Shown: positions 23,908-33,297, numbered from the stretch's first letter. The stretch: DNA of 64,000 nt from Luteimonas sp. J29 (GCF_000472505.1 NZ_AWZR01000004.1:1-64000); one strand, 5' to 3'. Notes: generated by a model from the sequence alone, not told the origin. Translations and numbers: made by a program.

Positions 23908-25509
23908 ATGGCAGTGAAGAAGGGCATCAGGCAACTGGTCGACGAGGCCAACGCGCGCATCACCACGATCCCGGTGGAGGAGGCCAGGGCGCTGCTCGGG
24001 GACCCGGACGTGCAGTTCGTCGACATCCGCGACGTGCGCGAGCTCGAGCGCGAGGGCCTGGTGCCCGGCGCGTTCCATGCGCCGCGTGGGATGCTCGAGT
24101 TCTGGGCCGATCCGGACAGCCCGTACTTCAAGCCGGTGTTCGGGCAGGACCGGCGCTTCGTGCTGTACTGCCAGTCGGGCTGGCGCTCTGCGCTGGCGAC
24201 CGCCGCGCTGCAGGACATGGGCCTGGCGCGCGTGGCCCACGTCGCCGGCGGTTTCCATGCCTGGAAGGCGGCGGGCGGCGAGGTCGCGCGCAAGGAGACG
24301 CGCGCGCCGGCCGCCGCCACGCCGCTGGCGGGCGGCCAGGTCCGCATCCCGGCCACCTACATGCGCGGCGGCACCTCCAAGGGCGTGTTCTTCCGCCTCG
24401 AGGACCTGCCCGAGGCCGCGCGCGTGCCCGGCCCGGCGCGCGACGCGCTGCTGATGCGCGTGATCGGCTCGCCCGACCCCTACGGCAAGCACACCGACGG
24501 CATGGGCGGCGCGACCTCGAGCACCAGCAAGTGCGTGATCCTGTCGAAGGCGACGGTGCCCGGCCACGACGTCGATTACCTCTACGGCCAGGTCTCGATC
24601 GACAGCGCCTTCGTCGACTGGAGCGGCAACTGCGGCAACCTGTCGGCGGCGGTCGGGCCGTTCGCGATCGCCAACGGGCTCATCGATCCCGCGCGCGTGC
24701 CGAAGGACGGCACCTGCACCGTGCGCATCTGGCAGGCCAACATCGGCAAGACCATCGTCGCCCGCGTGCCGGTGGTCGACGGCCAGGTGCGCGAGACCGG
24801 CGACTTCGAGCTCGACGGCGTGACCTTCCCGGCGGCGGAGATCGTGCTCGAGTTCGTCGATCCCTCCGACGACGGCGATGGCGGCGCGATGTTCCCGACC
24901 GGGAACCTGGTCGACACCCTGGACGTGCCCGGCATCGGCCCGCTGCAGGCGACGCTGATCAGCGCCGGCATCCCGACCGTGTTCGTCAACGCGGCCGACA
25001 TCGGCTACGACGGCACCGAGCTGCAGCCGGCGATCAACGACGACCGGGCGGCGCTCGGGATGCTCGAGGCGATCCGCGTCGCCGGGGCGCTGCGCATGGG
25101 CCTGATCCGCACGCCGGAGGAGGCGCAGACGCGCCAGCACACGCCCAAGGTCGCCTTCGTCGCACCGCCCAAGGACTACGTGGCCTCGAGCGGCAAGGCG
25201 ATCGCCGCCGCCGACATCGACCTCAACGTGCGCGCGCTGTCGATGGGCAAGCTGCACCACGCGATGATGGGAACCGCGTCGGTCGCGATCGCCACCGCCG
25301 CGGCGGTGCCCGGCACCCTGGTGAACCTGGCCGCCGGCGGCGGCCGGCGCGACGTGGTGCGCTTCGGGCATCCCTCCGGCACCCTGCAGGTCGGCGCCTC
25401 GGTGGAACAGGTCGACGGACGCTGGAGCGTCACGAAGGCGGTGATGAGCCGCAGCGCCCGCGTGCTGATGGAAGGCTGGGTGCGCGTGCCGGCCGACGTG
25501 GTCGCCTGA
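23908..25509 (+). CDS. prpF: Rhodanese domain fused to PrpF (AcnD-accessory isomerase)
   Basis: PrpF isomerises trans- and cis-2-methylaconitate so that AcnD can replace PrpD. In this 533-residue protein a complete rhodanese domain comes first (about 15-128): QFVDIRDVRELEREG, and the active-site loop YCQSGWRS with Cys89, then HVAGGFHAWKAAGG. After a short Ala-rich linker, PrpF begins at about residue 145 (RIPATYMRGGTSKGVFFRLEDLP) and continues with HTDGMGGATSSTSKCVIL and DWSGNCGNLSAAVGPFA. Both halves look complete. The frame is continuous and the ATG at 23908 starts the rhodanese part. It is separated from acnD by two other genes. Confidence 0.93.
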   Translation: MAVKKGIRQLVDEANARITTIPVEEARALLGDPDVQFVDIRDVRELEREGLVPGAFHAPRGMLEFWADPDSPYFKPVFGQDRRFVLYCQSGWRSALATAALQDMGLARVAHVAGGFHAWKAAGGEVARKETRAPAAATPLAGGQVRIPATYMRGGTSKGVFFRLEDLPEAARVPGPARDALLMRVIGSPDPYGKHTDGMGGATSSTSKCVILSKATVPGHDVDYLYGQVSIDSAFVDWSGNCGNLSAAVGPFAIANGLIDPARVPKDGTCTVRIWQANIGKTIVARVPVVDGQVRETGDFELDGVTFPAAEIVLEFVDPSDDGDGGAMFPTGNLVDTLDVPGIGPLQATLISAGIPTVFVNAADIGYDGTELQPAINDDRAALGMLEAIRVAGALRMGLIRTPEEAQTRQHTPKVAFVAPPKDYVASSGKAIAAADIDLNVRALSMGKLHHAMMGTASVAIATAAAVPGTLVNLAAGGGRRDVVRFGHPSGTLQVGASVEQVDGRWSVTKAVMSRSARVLMEGWVRVPADVVA

Positions 25510-25535
25510 CCCCGGCCGCATCCCCGCCGCCATGA

Positions 25536-25652
25536 CCCCCTCGCCCGTGCACGGGGGAGGGCCAGGGTGGGGGCAAGCGGGCGCCCAGGTCCTTTCCGCG
25601 CCTGCGGCGCGTCCCCCATCCCAACCTTCCCCCGCAAGCGGGGGAAGGGGGC
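25536..25652. repeat. Inverted pair of GC-rich hairpin repeats between prpF and M28 peptidase genes
   Basis: A first, imperfect hairpin (about 25536-25574) carries its GGGCCAGGGTGGGGG flank on the right. The second (CCTTCCCCCGC / GCGGGGGAAGG, loop AA, 25625-25648) carries CCCCCATCCCAA on the left, so the two are inverted. They lie between converging genes and could slow transcription from either side. Confidence 0.78.
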
Positions 25653-25708
25653 GGGCGCAGCGAAGGCGCTGGAACGGGGAAGGTGGAAGCGGGCGCGTCT
25701 CGCCCGCG

Positions 25709-27388
25709 TCACTCCTTGCCGAATCGCTCGCCGAAGAAGTCGCCCGGCTTCCAGCGCGGGCGCTGCGGTGCATCGCCCACCAGCTGCCCGATGCGGGCGT
25801 TGAGCCGTGCCAGGCGCGCGGCGTCGCCGTAGTGGATCGGCAGCGAGGTGTCGTCGCAGGGGCGGTGGTAGCAGTTGCGCAGGAACCAGGTCATCGCGAG
25901 CTTCGGGTCCTGGTCCTGGTTGGCGCCGACCACGCCGCCCATCAGGTAGACCGCGGGGATGCCGGCGCGGACGAAGGCGTACTGGTCGCTGCGCACGAAC
26001 ACCACTTCCTCGGGGAACGGGTCGGGCGAGAGCGCCACGCCGATCTCGGAGGCGGCCTGCTCGAGCACCGCGTCGAGGTCGGAATGGGCCACGCCGATCG
26101 GCACCACGTCGGTGGTCGGCGCGGTCAGCACCGGCATGTCCATGTTGATGTTGGCCACCAGCGCGCCCTCGACCGGCGGGTGTCGCGCGAACCACTCCGC
26201 GCCCAGCAGCCCCTTCTCCTCGGCGGTGAGGGCGACGAACAGCAGCGAGCGCTTCGGCGCCGGCCCCTGCGCGAGCTCGCGCGCGGCCTCGAGCATGATC
26301 GCCACGCCCAGGGCGTTGTCGAGCGCGCCGTTGTGGATCGCGTCGCCGTCCACTCCGGCGCCGATGCCGACGTGGTCCAGGTGCGCGGTGTAGACCACGT
26401 GCTCGGCGGCCAGCGCCGGGTCGCTGCCGCGGATCCGGCCGACCACGTTCGCCGATTCCGCCGGCTCGAGCCGGGTGCGTCCGGCCAGCGCGAGCGTGCC
26501 GGGCAGGTCGAAGCCGCGCAGCCGGCCCTCGCGCGCGGCGTCGAACAGCTGGGCCGCGGTGAGTTCGCTGCCCTCGAACAGGAGATCGGCCGCCGCTGCG
26601 CTCACCACCGCGGTGGCCTGCAGCTGCGGCCAGGTGTCGATGGCCCGTCCGTCGGGCCCGCGCAGGCGCATGGCCGGGCGACCGAACTGCTCGGCCGCGC
26701 GCGCCCACGGGTAGCGCGCCTCGTCGTCGGCGGTGTTCACCATCACTGCGCCGACCGCGCCGCGTTCGACGAGGTTGCGCAGCTTCTCGCGGTACGAGGA
26801 ATGGAACGCGCGGCGGGTGTCGTCGAAGGTGCCCGGTGCGCCGCCGAACACGACCGCGATCTTGCCGCGCAGGTCCAGCCCGGCGAAATCGTCGTGGCCC
26901 AGCTCCGGCGCGTGCACCGCCTGGCCGACGAACACCGCCGGCGCCTCGACCTCCGACCGCTCGCGGTTGAAGTCGGCGCCCGGCAGGAACTGGGTGCGCA
27001 GCTCCAGCGCGGTGGCCTGGCCGTCGCGGCGGATCTCCAGGCGCGCACCGTCGGCCAGCGCGGTGCCCTTGAGCAGCGGCACCGTCTGCAGCCAGCCACC
27101 GTCGCCGCCGGCCGGCTCCAGCCCCAGTCCGGCGAAGCGGTCGGCGACATGGCGGGCCGCGCGGTCGTAGCCCGGGGTGCCGGTTTCGCGGCCTTCCATC
27201 GCGTCGTCTGCCAGCGCCTCGACGTCGGCCTCGATCCGCTGGCCTGCAGGCGTGTCGTTGGCCGGCTTCGGGGTGGCGGGCACGGCCGGCCCGGCGGCGT
27301 CGTCGGCAGGCGGGGCGGGCGTGCGCTGGCAGGCGGCCAGCGCCAGGCAGGCGCCAAGCAGCAGCGCGGAAGGGAGGCGAATGGTCAT
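25709..27388 (-). CDS. M28 family metallopeptidase lipoprotein with PA domain
   Basis: This 559-residue protein has a lipoprotein signal (LLLGACLALAAC, Cys20). A protease-associated (PA) domain probably occupies about 130-300. The M28 catalytic domain then shows the zinc ligands and active site: His336 and Asp338 in YTAHLDHVG, Asp357 in NGALDNALG, the Glu pair in LTAEEKGLLG, Asp417 in NINMDMP, and a late His in LPIHYGD. It should be an aminopeptidase anchored to an outer or inner membrane. It is transcribed convergent with prpF. Confidence 0.93.
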   Translation of the reverse strand: MTIRLPSALLLGACLALAACQRTPAPPADDAAGPAVPATPKPANDTPAGQRIEADVEALADDAMEGRETGTPGYDRAARHVADRFAGLGLEPAGGDGGWLQTVPLLKGTALADGARLEIRRDGQATALELRTQFLPGADFNRERSEVEAPAVFVGQAVHAPELGHDDFAGLDLRGKIAVVFGGAPGTFDDTRRAFHSSYREKLRNLVERGAVGAVMVNTADDEARYPWARAAEQFGRPAMRLRGPDGRAIDTWPQLQATAVVSAAAADLLFEGSELTAAQLFDAAREGRLRGFDLPGTLALAGRTRLEPAESANVVGRIRGSDPALAAEHVVYTAHLDHVGIGAGVDGDAIHNGALDNALGVAIMLEAARELAQGPAPKRSLLFVALTAEEKGLLGAEWFARHPPVEGALVANINMDMPVLTAPTTDVVPIGVAHSDLDAVLEQAASEIGVALSPDPFPEEVVFVRSDQYAFVRAGIPAVYLMGGVVGANQDQDPKLAMTWFLRNCYHRPCDDTSLPIHYGDAARLARLNARIGQLVGDAPQRPRWKPGDFFGERFGKE

Positions 27389-27483
27389 GGGGGACTCCGG
27401 GAGGCCGAGCGGACGCTAGCACCGGCGCGGCGGACGCGACAACCGGCCGCGGGCCCGCACACGCCGTGACAACGGACCCTGCC

Positions 27484-27489
27484 TATGAT
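27484..27489 (+). promoter_or_regulatory. Possible -10 element (TATGAT) upstream of FNR-like box
   Basis: TATGAT lies 24 bases before the FNR-like palindrome, so it cannot be the -10 of a class II FNR promoter. A -35 at correct spacing is not visible. It may drive a second, constitutive transcript. Confidence 0.25.
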
Positions 27490-27512
27490 CGGAACCGGCA
27501 GGGCCGTGGCGA

Positions 27513-27526
27513 TTGACCGCGGTCAA
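27513..27526. promoter_or_regulatory. FNR/ANR-type box upstream of phasin operon
   Basis: TTGACCGCGGTCAA is a perfect palindrome with the CRP/FNR half-site spacing (TTGAC-N4-GTCAA), one base per half-site away from the TTGAT-N4-ATCAA consensus. If it acts at -41.5, transcription would begin near 27561, giving a leader of about 70 bases before the phasin ATG. It suggests oxygen- or nitric-oxide-controlled expression of the downstream stress and fermentation genes. Confidence 0.6.
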
Positions 27527-27629
27527 TGCGCCACGCGCGTGCGCGGGCCAGCATGGCACCGGACTCCCTCCGCGGCCCTGCGCGGCGCACGTTCCCCTGT
27601 TCGCGACATCGATCCCCCGAGGTGACGAC

Positions 27630-28115
27630 ATGGACAAGGCTTCGAATCTCCCGATGGCGCTGTGGAAGGCCAATCTCGACCTCCAGGCCCGCCTGGGCCG
27701 GCTGATGCAGGAAGGCGGGCAGCAGTGGCTGGAGCTGGGCACCCGCGCGGTCGGCGACAGCGCCGCGCAGTTCCAGGCCGACGCCCGCAAGCTGCTCCAG
27801 GCCGGCGACTGGCAGGCGCTGGCCTCGCTGCCGTTCGAGACGTTCTGGCGCCAGGCCGAGACCGGGCTGGGCGAGGGCAAGGCGGCCGCGGAGGCCGCGC
27901 TGCAGGCCCAGGAGCGCTTCGTCGCCGGCCTCGCCGACGCGCTGCAGGAATGGCAGCGCCAGCTGGCCCGGGCGTGGACCGAAGCGGGCATCGACGCCGG
28001 GCTCGCCTCCGCCACCGCGGGCTCCTGGGAAGCGCTGATGGCGGGCCTGGAGCAGGCCGCGGCGGCGATGCAGCCCGGCGGCGGCAAGGGCGGGGCCCGC
28101 CGGCGCAGTGGCTGA
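27630..28115 (+). CDS. Phasin family protein
   Basis: This 161-residue, mostly helical protein has the phasin pattern: LWKANLDLQARLGRLMQEGGQQWLELGTRAVGDSAAQFQADARKL-type amphipathic helices rich in Ala, Gln and Leu, and a basic Gly-rich C terminus. Phasins coat polyhydroxyalkanoate granules, but similar proteins occur in low-oxygen stress loci without PHA genes, and no PHA synthase is in this window. GAGGTGA precedes the ATG. Its end overlaps the GTG start of the ATPase by 8 bases. Confidence 0.75.
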   Translation: MDKASNLPMALWKANLDLQARLGRLMQEGGQQWLELGTRAVGDSAAQFQADARKLLQAGDWQALASLPFETFWRQAETGLGEGKAAAEAALQAQERFVAGLADALQEWQRQLARAWTEAGIDAGLASATAGSWEALMAGLEQAAAAMQPGGGKGGARRRSG

Positions 28116-30876
28116 GCCCGCGCCGCCCGCCGCGCCGGCCGCACCGGCGCCCGACGACTGGCATGCCGTCGAACCGGGGCAGGCGCTGGCGCGGCTGGGC
28201 GTGGACGGCGATGGCCTGACGCCGGACGAGGCCGCGCGCCGGCTCGGACAGTACGGCCCCAACGCGCTGCCGCCACCACCGCGCGTCCCCGGCTGGCGCC
28301 GCCTGCTGCGCCAGTTCAACGATCCGCTGATCCTGTTCCTGCTCGCCGCCGCGGTGCTGTCGGCGTTGCTGGGGCATTACGCCGACGCGGGCGTGATCGC
28401 CGCCGTCGTGCTGGTCAACGCCATCGTCGGCGTGGTCCAGGAAGGCCGCGCCGAGCAGGCGCTGTCGGCGCTGCGCTCGATGCTCGCGCCCACCGCGCGC
28501 GTGCTGCGCGGCGGGCACCGGGCCACGGTGCCGGTCGCGGACCTGGTGCCCGGGGACGTGCTGCTGCTGGAAGCCGGCGACCGCGTGCCGGCCGACGCCC
28601 GGCTGCTGCGCGCGCGCGGCCTGCGCGTGGACGAATCGGTGCTCACCGGCGAGTCGGTGCCGGTCGACAAGCAGGTCGATCCGGTGGCCCCCGACGCCGA
28701 ACTGGCCGCCCGCACCTCGATGCTCCATTCCGGCACCCTGGTGGCGACCGGCCAGGCGGTGGCGCTGGCGGTGGCCACCGGTCCGCGCAGCCGGATCGGC
28801 CGGATCGGTGCGCTGCTGGGCGGGATCGAACCGCTGGAAACCCCGCTGCTGCGCCAGATCCGCCGCTTCGGCCGCAGTTTCACGGTGGCGGCGCTGGTCG
28901 CCGCCCTGGCCCTGTTCCTGTTCGCCCTGGCCGTGCGCGGCTATGCCTGGCTCGACGCGCTGATGGTGGTGGTGGCGCTCGCGGTGGGCGTGGTCCCGGA
29001 AAGCCTGCCCGCGGTCATCACCATCACCCTGGCCCTGGGCGTGCGCCGCATGGCCGCGCGCCACGCCATCGTCCGGCGCCTGCCGGCGGTCGAGACGCTG
29101 GGCGCGACCACCGTGATCTGTTCGGACAAGACCGGCACCCTGACCCGCAACGAGATGGCCGCGCGCAGCGTGGTGACCGTTGCCGGCCGGGTGGAGGCGC
29201 AGGGCGAGGGTTACGCGCCGCACGGGCGGCTGGACGCGGCCGGTGGCGACGGCGCGGCGCTGGAGGCCGCGCGCGCGGTCGCCCGCATCGGCCTGCTGTG
29301 CAACGACGCCCACCTGCGCGAAGCATCCGACGGCCACTGGCGCGCCGACGGCGACCCGATGGAGGCCGCGCTGCTGGCGCTGGCGGCGCGCGCCGGGATC
29401 GACCGCGAGGCCCTGCGCGCCGCGCATCCGCGCCTGGACGAGGTGCCGTTCGACGCCGCGCACCGCTTCATGGCCACCCTGCACGTCGACGGCGAGGGCG
29501 CGCTGCTGTGCGTGAAGGGCGCGCCGGAACAGGTCCTGGCGTTGAGCGTGGCCCAGGCCGGCGCGGACGGCGCGCAGGCGCCGCTGGATCCGTCGACGTG
29601 GCGCGCCGCGATCGATGCCGCCGGCGACGCCGGCCAGCGCGTGCTCGGCTTCGCCTTCCGCCGCCTCGACCACGTGCCCGCGCAGCTGGCGCTGGAGGAC
29701 GTGGGCGGGCTGGTGTTCGCCGGCCTGGTCGGCTTCATCGACCCGCCGCGCGAGGAAGCGATCCGCGCGGTCGCCGACTGCCGCGGCGCCGGCATCGCGG
29801 TGAAGATGATCACCGGCGACCATGCCGCCACCGCCGCGGCGATCGCCCGCCAGCTGCGGCTGGCCGACCGGGTGCGGGTGGTGACCGGGCAGGAGCTCGA
29901 GCACGTGGCCGACGCCGACCTGCCCGCGCTCGCCGCCGAGGCCAGCGTGTTCGCGCGCACCACGCCCGAGCACAAGCTGCGGATCGTGCGCGCGCTGCAG
30001 TCGCGCGGCCACACCGTGGCCATGACCGGCGACGGCGTCAACGATGCGCCCGCGCTGCGCCAGGCCGACATCGGCATCGCCATGGGCCACAAGGGCACCG
30101 AGGCGGCCAAGGAGGCCAGCCAGATGGTGCTGGCCGACGACAACTTCGCCTCGATCGCCGCCGCGGTGCACGAGGGCCGCGCGGTGTACGACAACATCCG
30201 CAAGGTGATCGCCTGGACCCTGCCCACCAACGGCGGCGAGGCGCTGGCCGTGGTGCTGGCGCTGGCCTTGGGCTGGGTGCTGCCGATGACGCCGGTGCAG
30301 ATCCTCTGGATCAACATGGTGCTGACCGTGACCCTGGGCCTGTCGCTGGCGTTCGAGCCGCCCGAACCCGGGGTGATGTCGCGCCCGCCGCGGCGCCGCG
30401 ACGCGCCGCTGGTCTCGCCCTTCATGCTGTGGCGGATCTGCCTGGTGTCGGTGCTGTTCAGCGCGCTGGTGTTCGCCGTGTTCGCTTGGGCGCGCGCGCG
30501 CGGACACGACCTGGAGACCGCGCGCACCATGGTCGTCAACACCTTCTGCGTGCTGGAGGTGTTCTACCTGTTCGCGGTGCGCTACCTGCACGGCACCTCG
30601 TTCTCGCTGCGGGGCCTGCGCGGCACGCCGGCGGTGCTGTGGGCGATCGCGGCCGTGGTGCTGGCGCAGGTGGCGTTCACCTGGCTGCCGTGGATGCATG
30701 CGGTGTTCGGCAGCCGCCCGGTGCCGCTGTTGGAGAATCTCGTGGTGGTGGCGACCGGCGTGGTGCTGCTGGCGCTGCTGGAACTGGAGAAATGGCTGCT
30801 GCGCCGCTTCGACGTGTTCGCAGAGCTGCGCACCGTGGCAGGATCGGGGTCCACGCCCCAGGGAGCCCATGCATGA
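28108..30876 (+). CDS. Type II cation-transporting P-type ATPase (Ca2+ ATPase-like)
   Basis: This 922-residue inner-membrane pump has an N-terminal cation ATPase domain (18-75), the actuator motif TGES (180-183), phosphorylation site DKTGTLT (340-346), KGAPEQVL in the nucleotide-binding domain, and the hinge GDGVNDAPAL (from 641). About ten membrane segments are visible. The M4 metal site reads VPESLPAV where SERCA-type pumps have PEGL, and M6 has NGGEAL. The family fits Ca2+-like (type IIA) pumps, but the ion is not certain. GTG 28108 overlaps the phasin gene. Confidence 0.9.
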   Translation: MAEPAPPAAPAAPAPDDWHAVEPGQALARLGVDGDGLTPDEAARRLGQYGPNALPPPPRVPGWRRLLRQFNDPLILFLLAAAVLSALLGHYADAGVIAAVVLVNAIVGVVQEGRAEQALSALRSMLAPTARVLRGGHRATVPVADLVPGDVLLLEAGDRVPADARLLRARGLRVDESVLTGESVPVDKQVDPVAPDAELAARTSMLHSGTLVATGQAVALAVATGPRSRIGRIGALLGGIEPLETPLLRQIRRFGRSFTVAALVAALALFLFALAVRGYAWLDALMVVVALAVGVVPESLPAVITITLALGVRRMAARHAIVRRLPAVETLGATTVICSDKTGTLTRNEMAARSVVTVAGRVEAQGEGYAPHGRLDAAGGDGAALEAARAVARIGLLCNDAHLREASDGHWRADGDPMEAALLALAARAGIDREALRAAHPRLDEVPFDAAHRFMATLHVDGEGALLCVKGAPEQVLALSVAQAGADGAQAPLDPSTWRAAIDAAGDAGQRVLGFAFRRLDHVPAQLALEDVGGLVFAGLVGFIDPPREEAIRAVADCRGAGIAVKMITGDHAATAAAIARQLRLADRVRVVTGQELEHVADADLPALAAEASVFARTTPEHKLRIVRALQSRGHTVAMTGDGVNDAPALRQADIGIAMGHKGTEAAKEASQMVLADDNFASIAAAVHEGRAVYDNIRKVIAWTLPTNGGEALAVVLALALGWVLPMTPVQILWINMVLTVTLGLSLAFEPPEPGVMSRPPRRRDAPLVSPFMLWRICLVSVLFSALVFAVFAWARARGHDLETARTMVVNTFCVLEVFYLFAVRYLHGTSFSLRGLRGTPAVLWAIAAVVLAQVAFTWLPWMHAVFGSRPVPLLENLVVVATGVVLLALLELEKWLLRRFDVFAELRTVAGSGSTPQGAHA

Positions 30877-31751
30877 ACCCACCCGATGCCGGGACCATCC
30901 AGGCGAGCCACCTGCTGCTGGCCACCGACCTGTCGCCGCGCTGCGACCGCGCCACCGATCGCGCGATCGCGCTCGCGCGCGGCGGCAGCGCTCGCGCGCT
31001 GGCGGCGACGGTGGTCGAGCCGTTCGAGCGCTCGGCGCGCAACGTGCCGCGCCACGACCTGCCCGGCTGGTACACCGAGCCGGACGACGTGCAGCTCGCG
31101 CGGCGCCGGCTCGAGCGCGAGTTCGAGGCCACCCCGCGCCGGTGGGAGGTGCACGTAGCGCGGGGCGCGGCCGGCGACCACGTGGCCGGCCTGCTCGATG
31201 CGCTGGGCGAGGCGGTGCTGGTCACCGGGCCGGTCCGCGACGGCCTGGTGGGGCCCGCGGTGCTGGGATCGACCGTCGATCGGGTGCTGCGCCGGCCCGG
31301 CGCCACGCTGCTGATGGTCAAGGAGCGCGCGCACCGCCCGTACCGCCGGCTGCTGTTCGCGAGCGATTTCTCCGAGGCCTGCCGCGCGGCGCTGCGGCGC
31401 GCGCGCGCCCTGTTTCCCGGCGCGCCGATGACCGTGCTGCACGGCTACTCGGTGCCGATGCTGGGCCTGCTCGACAGCACCCGCGACCAGGCGCTGGCCG
31501 ACACCGCCGCGCAGCTGCGCGAGGAAGGGCGCGCGTTCCTGCGCGAGGAGGGCCTGGGCGACGAGGTCGAGCTGCTGGTCGAGCACGGCGACCCCGCGCG
31601 ACTCGTGCAGCAGTACCTCGAGACCTTCGGCGCCGACCTCGTCGTGCTCGGCACCCACGGCCGCGGCGCGATCCACGAACTGGTGGTGGGCAGCGTGGCG
31701 CGGCGGATCCTGGCCACGGTCCAGGCCGACCTGCTGGCGGTGCGCGCATGA
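30873..31751 (+). CDS. Universal stress protein with two Usp domains
   Basis: The 292-residue protein holds two Usp domains in tandem (about 10-150 and 155-292). The first (LLLATDLSPRCDRATDRAI) appears to have a degenerate nucleotide site. The second has RLLFASDFSEACRAALRRA and the ATP-binding signature GTHGRGAIHELVVGSVARRI. Such proteins often accompany anaerobic or energy-starvation genes. Start and stop codons overlap the neighbours by ATGA on both sides, so it is co-translated with the ATPase and the MaoC-Pta gene. Confidence 0.93.
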   Translation: MNPPDAGTIQASHLLLATDLSPRCDRATDRAIALARGGSARALAATVVEPFERSARNVPRHDLPGWYTEPDDVQLARRRLEREFEATPRRWEVHVARGAAGDHVAGLLDALGEAVLVTGPVRDGLVGPAVLGSTVDRVLRRPGATLLMVKERAHRPYRRLLFASDFSEACRAALRRARALFPGAPMTVLHGYSVPMLGLLDSTRDQALADTAAQLREEGRAFLREEGLGDEVELLVEHGDPARLVQQYLETFGADLVVLGTHGRGAIHELVVGSVARRILATVQADLLAVRA

Positions 31752-33172
31752 ACCTGCCGCCCCGCGACGACGACCTGCGCGTCCTGCGCAACCGCACCTT
31801 CGACGAACTGTCGGTCGGAGACTGCGCCAGCATCGAGCGCACCCTGGCGCAGGAGGACATCCAGCTGTTCGCCCTGCTCTCGGGCGACCTCAACCCGACC
31901 CACGTCGATCCCGAGTTCGCCGCGTCCACGCGCTACAGCGGCGTGATCGCGCACGGCATGTGGGGCGGGGCGCTGATCTCGGCGGTGCTCGGCACGCGCC
32001 TGCCCGGCCCCGGCACGATCTACCTCGGCCAGACCCTGCGCTTCCTGGCGCCGGTGCGGATCGGCGACCGGCTCACGATCCAGGTCACGGTGACCGCGCT
32101 CGAGCCCGGGCGGCGCCTGGTGACCCTGGCCTGCAAGGGCACCAACCAGCGTGGCGAGGTGGCGATCGAGGGCGAGGCGCAGGTGATCGGGCCCGACGAG
32201 CGCATCGAGCGCCCGCGCACCGCGCTGCCGGAGATCCGCCTCGACGTGGCCGGCGACGACGGCCTGTCGCGGCTGCTGGCCCACGTCGCCACGCTCGAGC
32301 CGGTGAAGGTGGCGGTGGTGCATCCCTGCGATCCGCTCAGCCTGGCCGGCGCGATGGACGCGCGCGACGCGGGCCTCATCGACCCGGTGCTGGTGGCGCC
32401 CCGCGCGCGACTGCAGGCCGCGGCCGCCGAAGCCGGCATCGACCTGGCCGGGATCGCGGTCGAGGACGTGCCGCACAGCCACGCCGCCGCCGAGCGCGCG
32501 GTGGCGCTGGCGCGCGAGGGCAAGGTCGAGGCGCTGATGAAGGGCAGCCTGCACACCGACGAGCTGATGTCGGCGGTGGTGTCCTCGGCCGGCGGCCTGC
32601 GCACCAAGCGCCGCGTGAGCCACTGCTTTGTGCTGCAGACGCCGCACTACCCGCGCCCGTTCATCGTCACCGACGCGGCGATCAACCTCGCGCCGGACCT
32701 GGCGCAGAAGGCCGACATCGTGCGCAACGCGATCGAGCTGGCGCACGTGATCGGGGTCGAGCGGCCGAAGGTGGCGATCCTGGCCGCGGTCGAGACGGTG
32801 ACGCCGTCGATGCCGGCCACCCTCGATGCCGCGGCGCTGTGCAAGATGGCCGACCGCGGCCAGATCGAAGGCGGCGTGCTCGACGGCCCGCTGGCGTTCG
32901 ACAACGCGGTGTCGATCGCCGCCGCGCGCACCAAGGGCATCGTCTCCGACGTCGCCGGCCAGGCGGACGTCCTCGTGGTGCCGGACCTGGAAAGCGGCAA
33001 CATGCTGGCCAAGCAGGTGATGTACATGGGCGAGGCGGCCAGCGCCGGGATCGTGATGGGGGCGAAGGTGCCGGTGGTGCTGACCAGCCGCGCCGACTCC
33101 CGCGAGTCGCGCCTGGCCTCGTGCGCCATCGCCCTGATGCTGGCGCACCGCTACCGCACCGCGCCGCCCTGA
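31748..33172 (+). CDS. Bifunctional MaoC (enoyl-CoA hydratase) / phosphate acetyltransferase
   Basis: This 474-residue protein has an N-terminal MaoC hot-dog domain (about 12-150; hydratase motif SGDLNPTHVDPEFA with Asp47 and His52). A phosphate acetyl/butyryltransferase domain follows (about 165-470), with ALMKGSLHTDELMSAVVS, RRVSHCFVLQTP, FIVTDAAINLAPDLAQKADI and EGGVLDGPLAFDNAVS. It should exchange acyl-CoA and acyl phosphate, feeding the acetate kinase downstream. It overlaps the stress protein gene (ATGA). Confidence 0.93.
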   Translation: MNLPPRDDDLRVLRNRTFDELSVGDCASIERTLAQEDIQLFALLSGDLNPTHVDPEFAASTRYSGVIAHGMWGGALISAVLGTRLPGPGTIYLGQTLRFLAPVRIGDRLTIQVTVTALEPGRRLVTLACKGTNQRGEVAIEGEAQVIGPDERIERPRTALPEIRLDVAGDDGLSRLLAHVATLEPVKVAVVHPCDPLSLAGAMDARDAGLIDPVLVAPRARLQAAAAEAGIDLAGIAVEDVPHSHAAAERAVALAREGKVEALMKGSLHTDELMSAVVSSAGGLRTKRRVSHCFVLQTPHYPRPFIVTDAAINLAPDLAQKADIVRNAIELAHVIGVERPKVAILAAVETVTPSMPATLDAAALCKMADRGQIEGGVLDGPLAFDNAVSIAAARTKGIVSDVAGQADVLVVPDLESGNMLAKQVMYMGEAASAGIVMGAKVPVVLTSRADSRESRLASCAIALMLAHRYRTAPP

Positions 33173-33189
33173 CCCGGCAGCCGCACAGC

Positions 33190-33284
33190 GCCCCCATCCC
33201 AGCCTTCCCCGCAGGCGGGGGAAGGGGCCGGCCGGGCGCTCCTGACGACGCGGCTCTTCTCCCTCCCCGCGTGCGGGGGAGGGG
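33190..33284. repeat. Inverted pair of GC-rich hairpin repeats before the MerR-type promoter
   Basis: The first hairpin (CCTTCCCCGC / GCGGGGGAAGG, 33203-33225) has a CCCCCATCCCAG left flank; the second (CCCTCCCCGC / GCGGGGGAGGG, 33261-33283) follows 35 bases later. They separate the MaoC-Pta gene from the MerR-type promoter and may act as a transcriptional boundary. Confidence 0.75.
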
Positions 33285-33297
33285 CACGCCGCCGCCC

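Noticed and set aside
27484-27489. TATGAT as -10 of an FNR class II promoter
   Set aside because: It lies upstream of the FNR-like box; a class II promoter needs the -10 about 30 bases downstream of the box centre.
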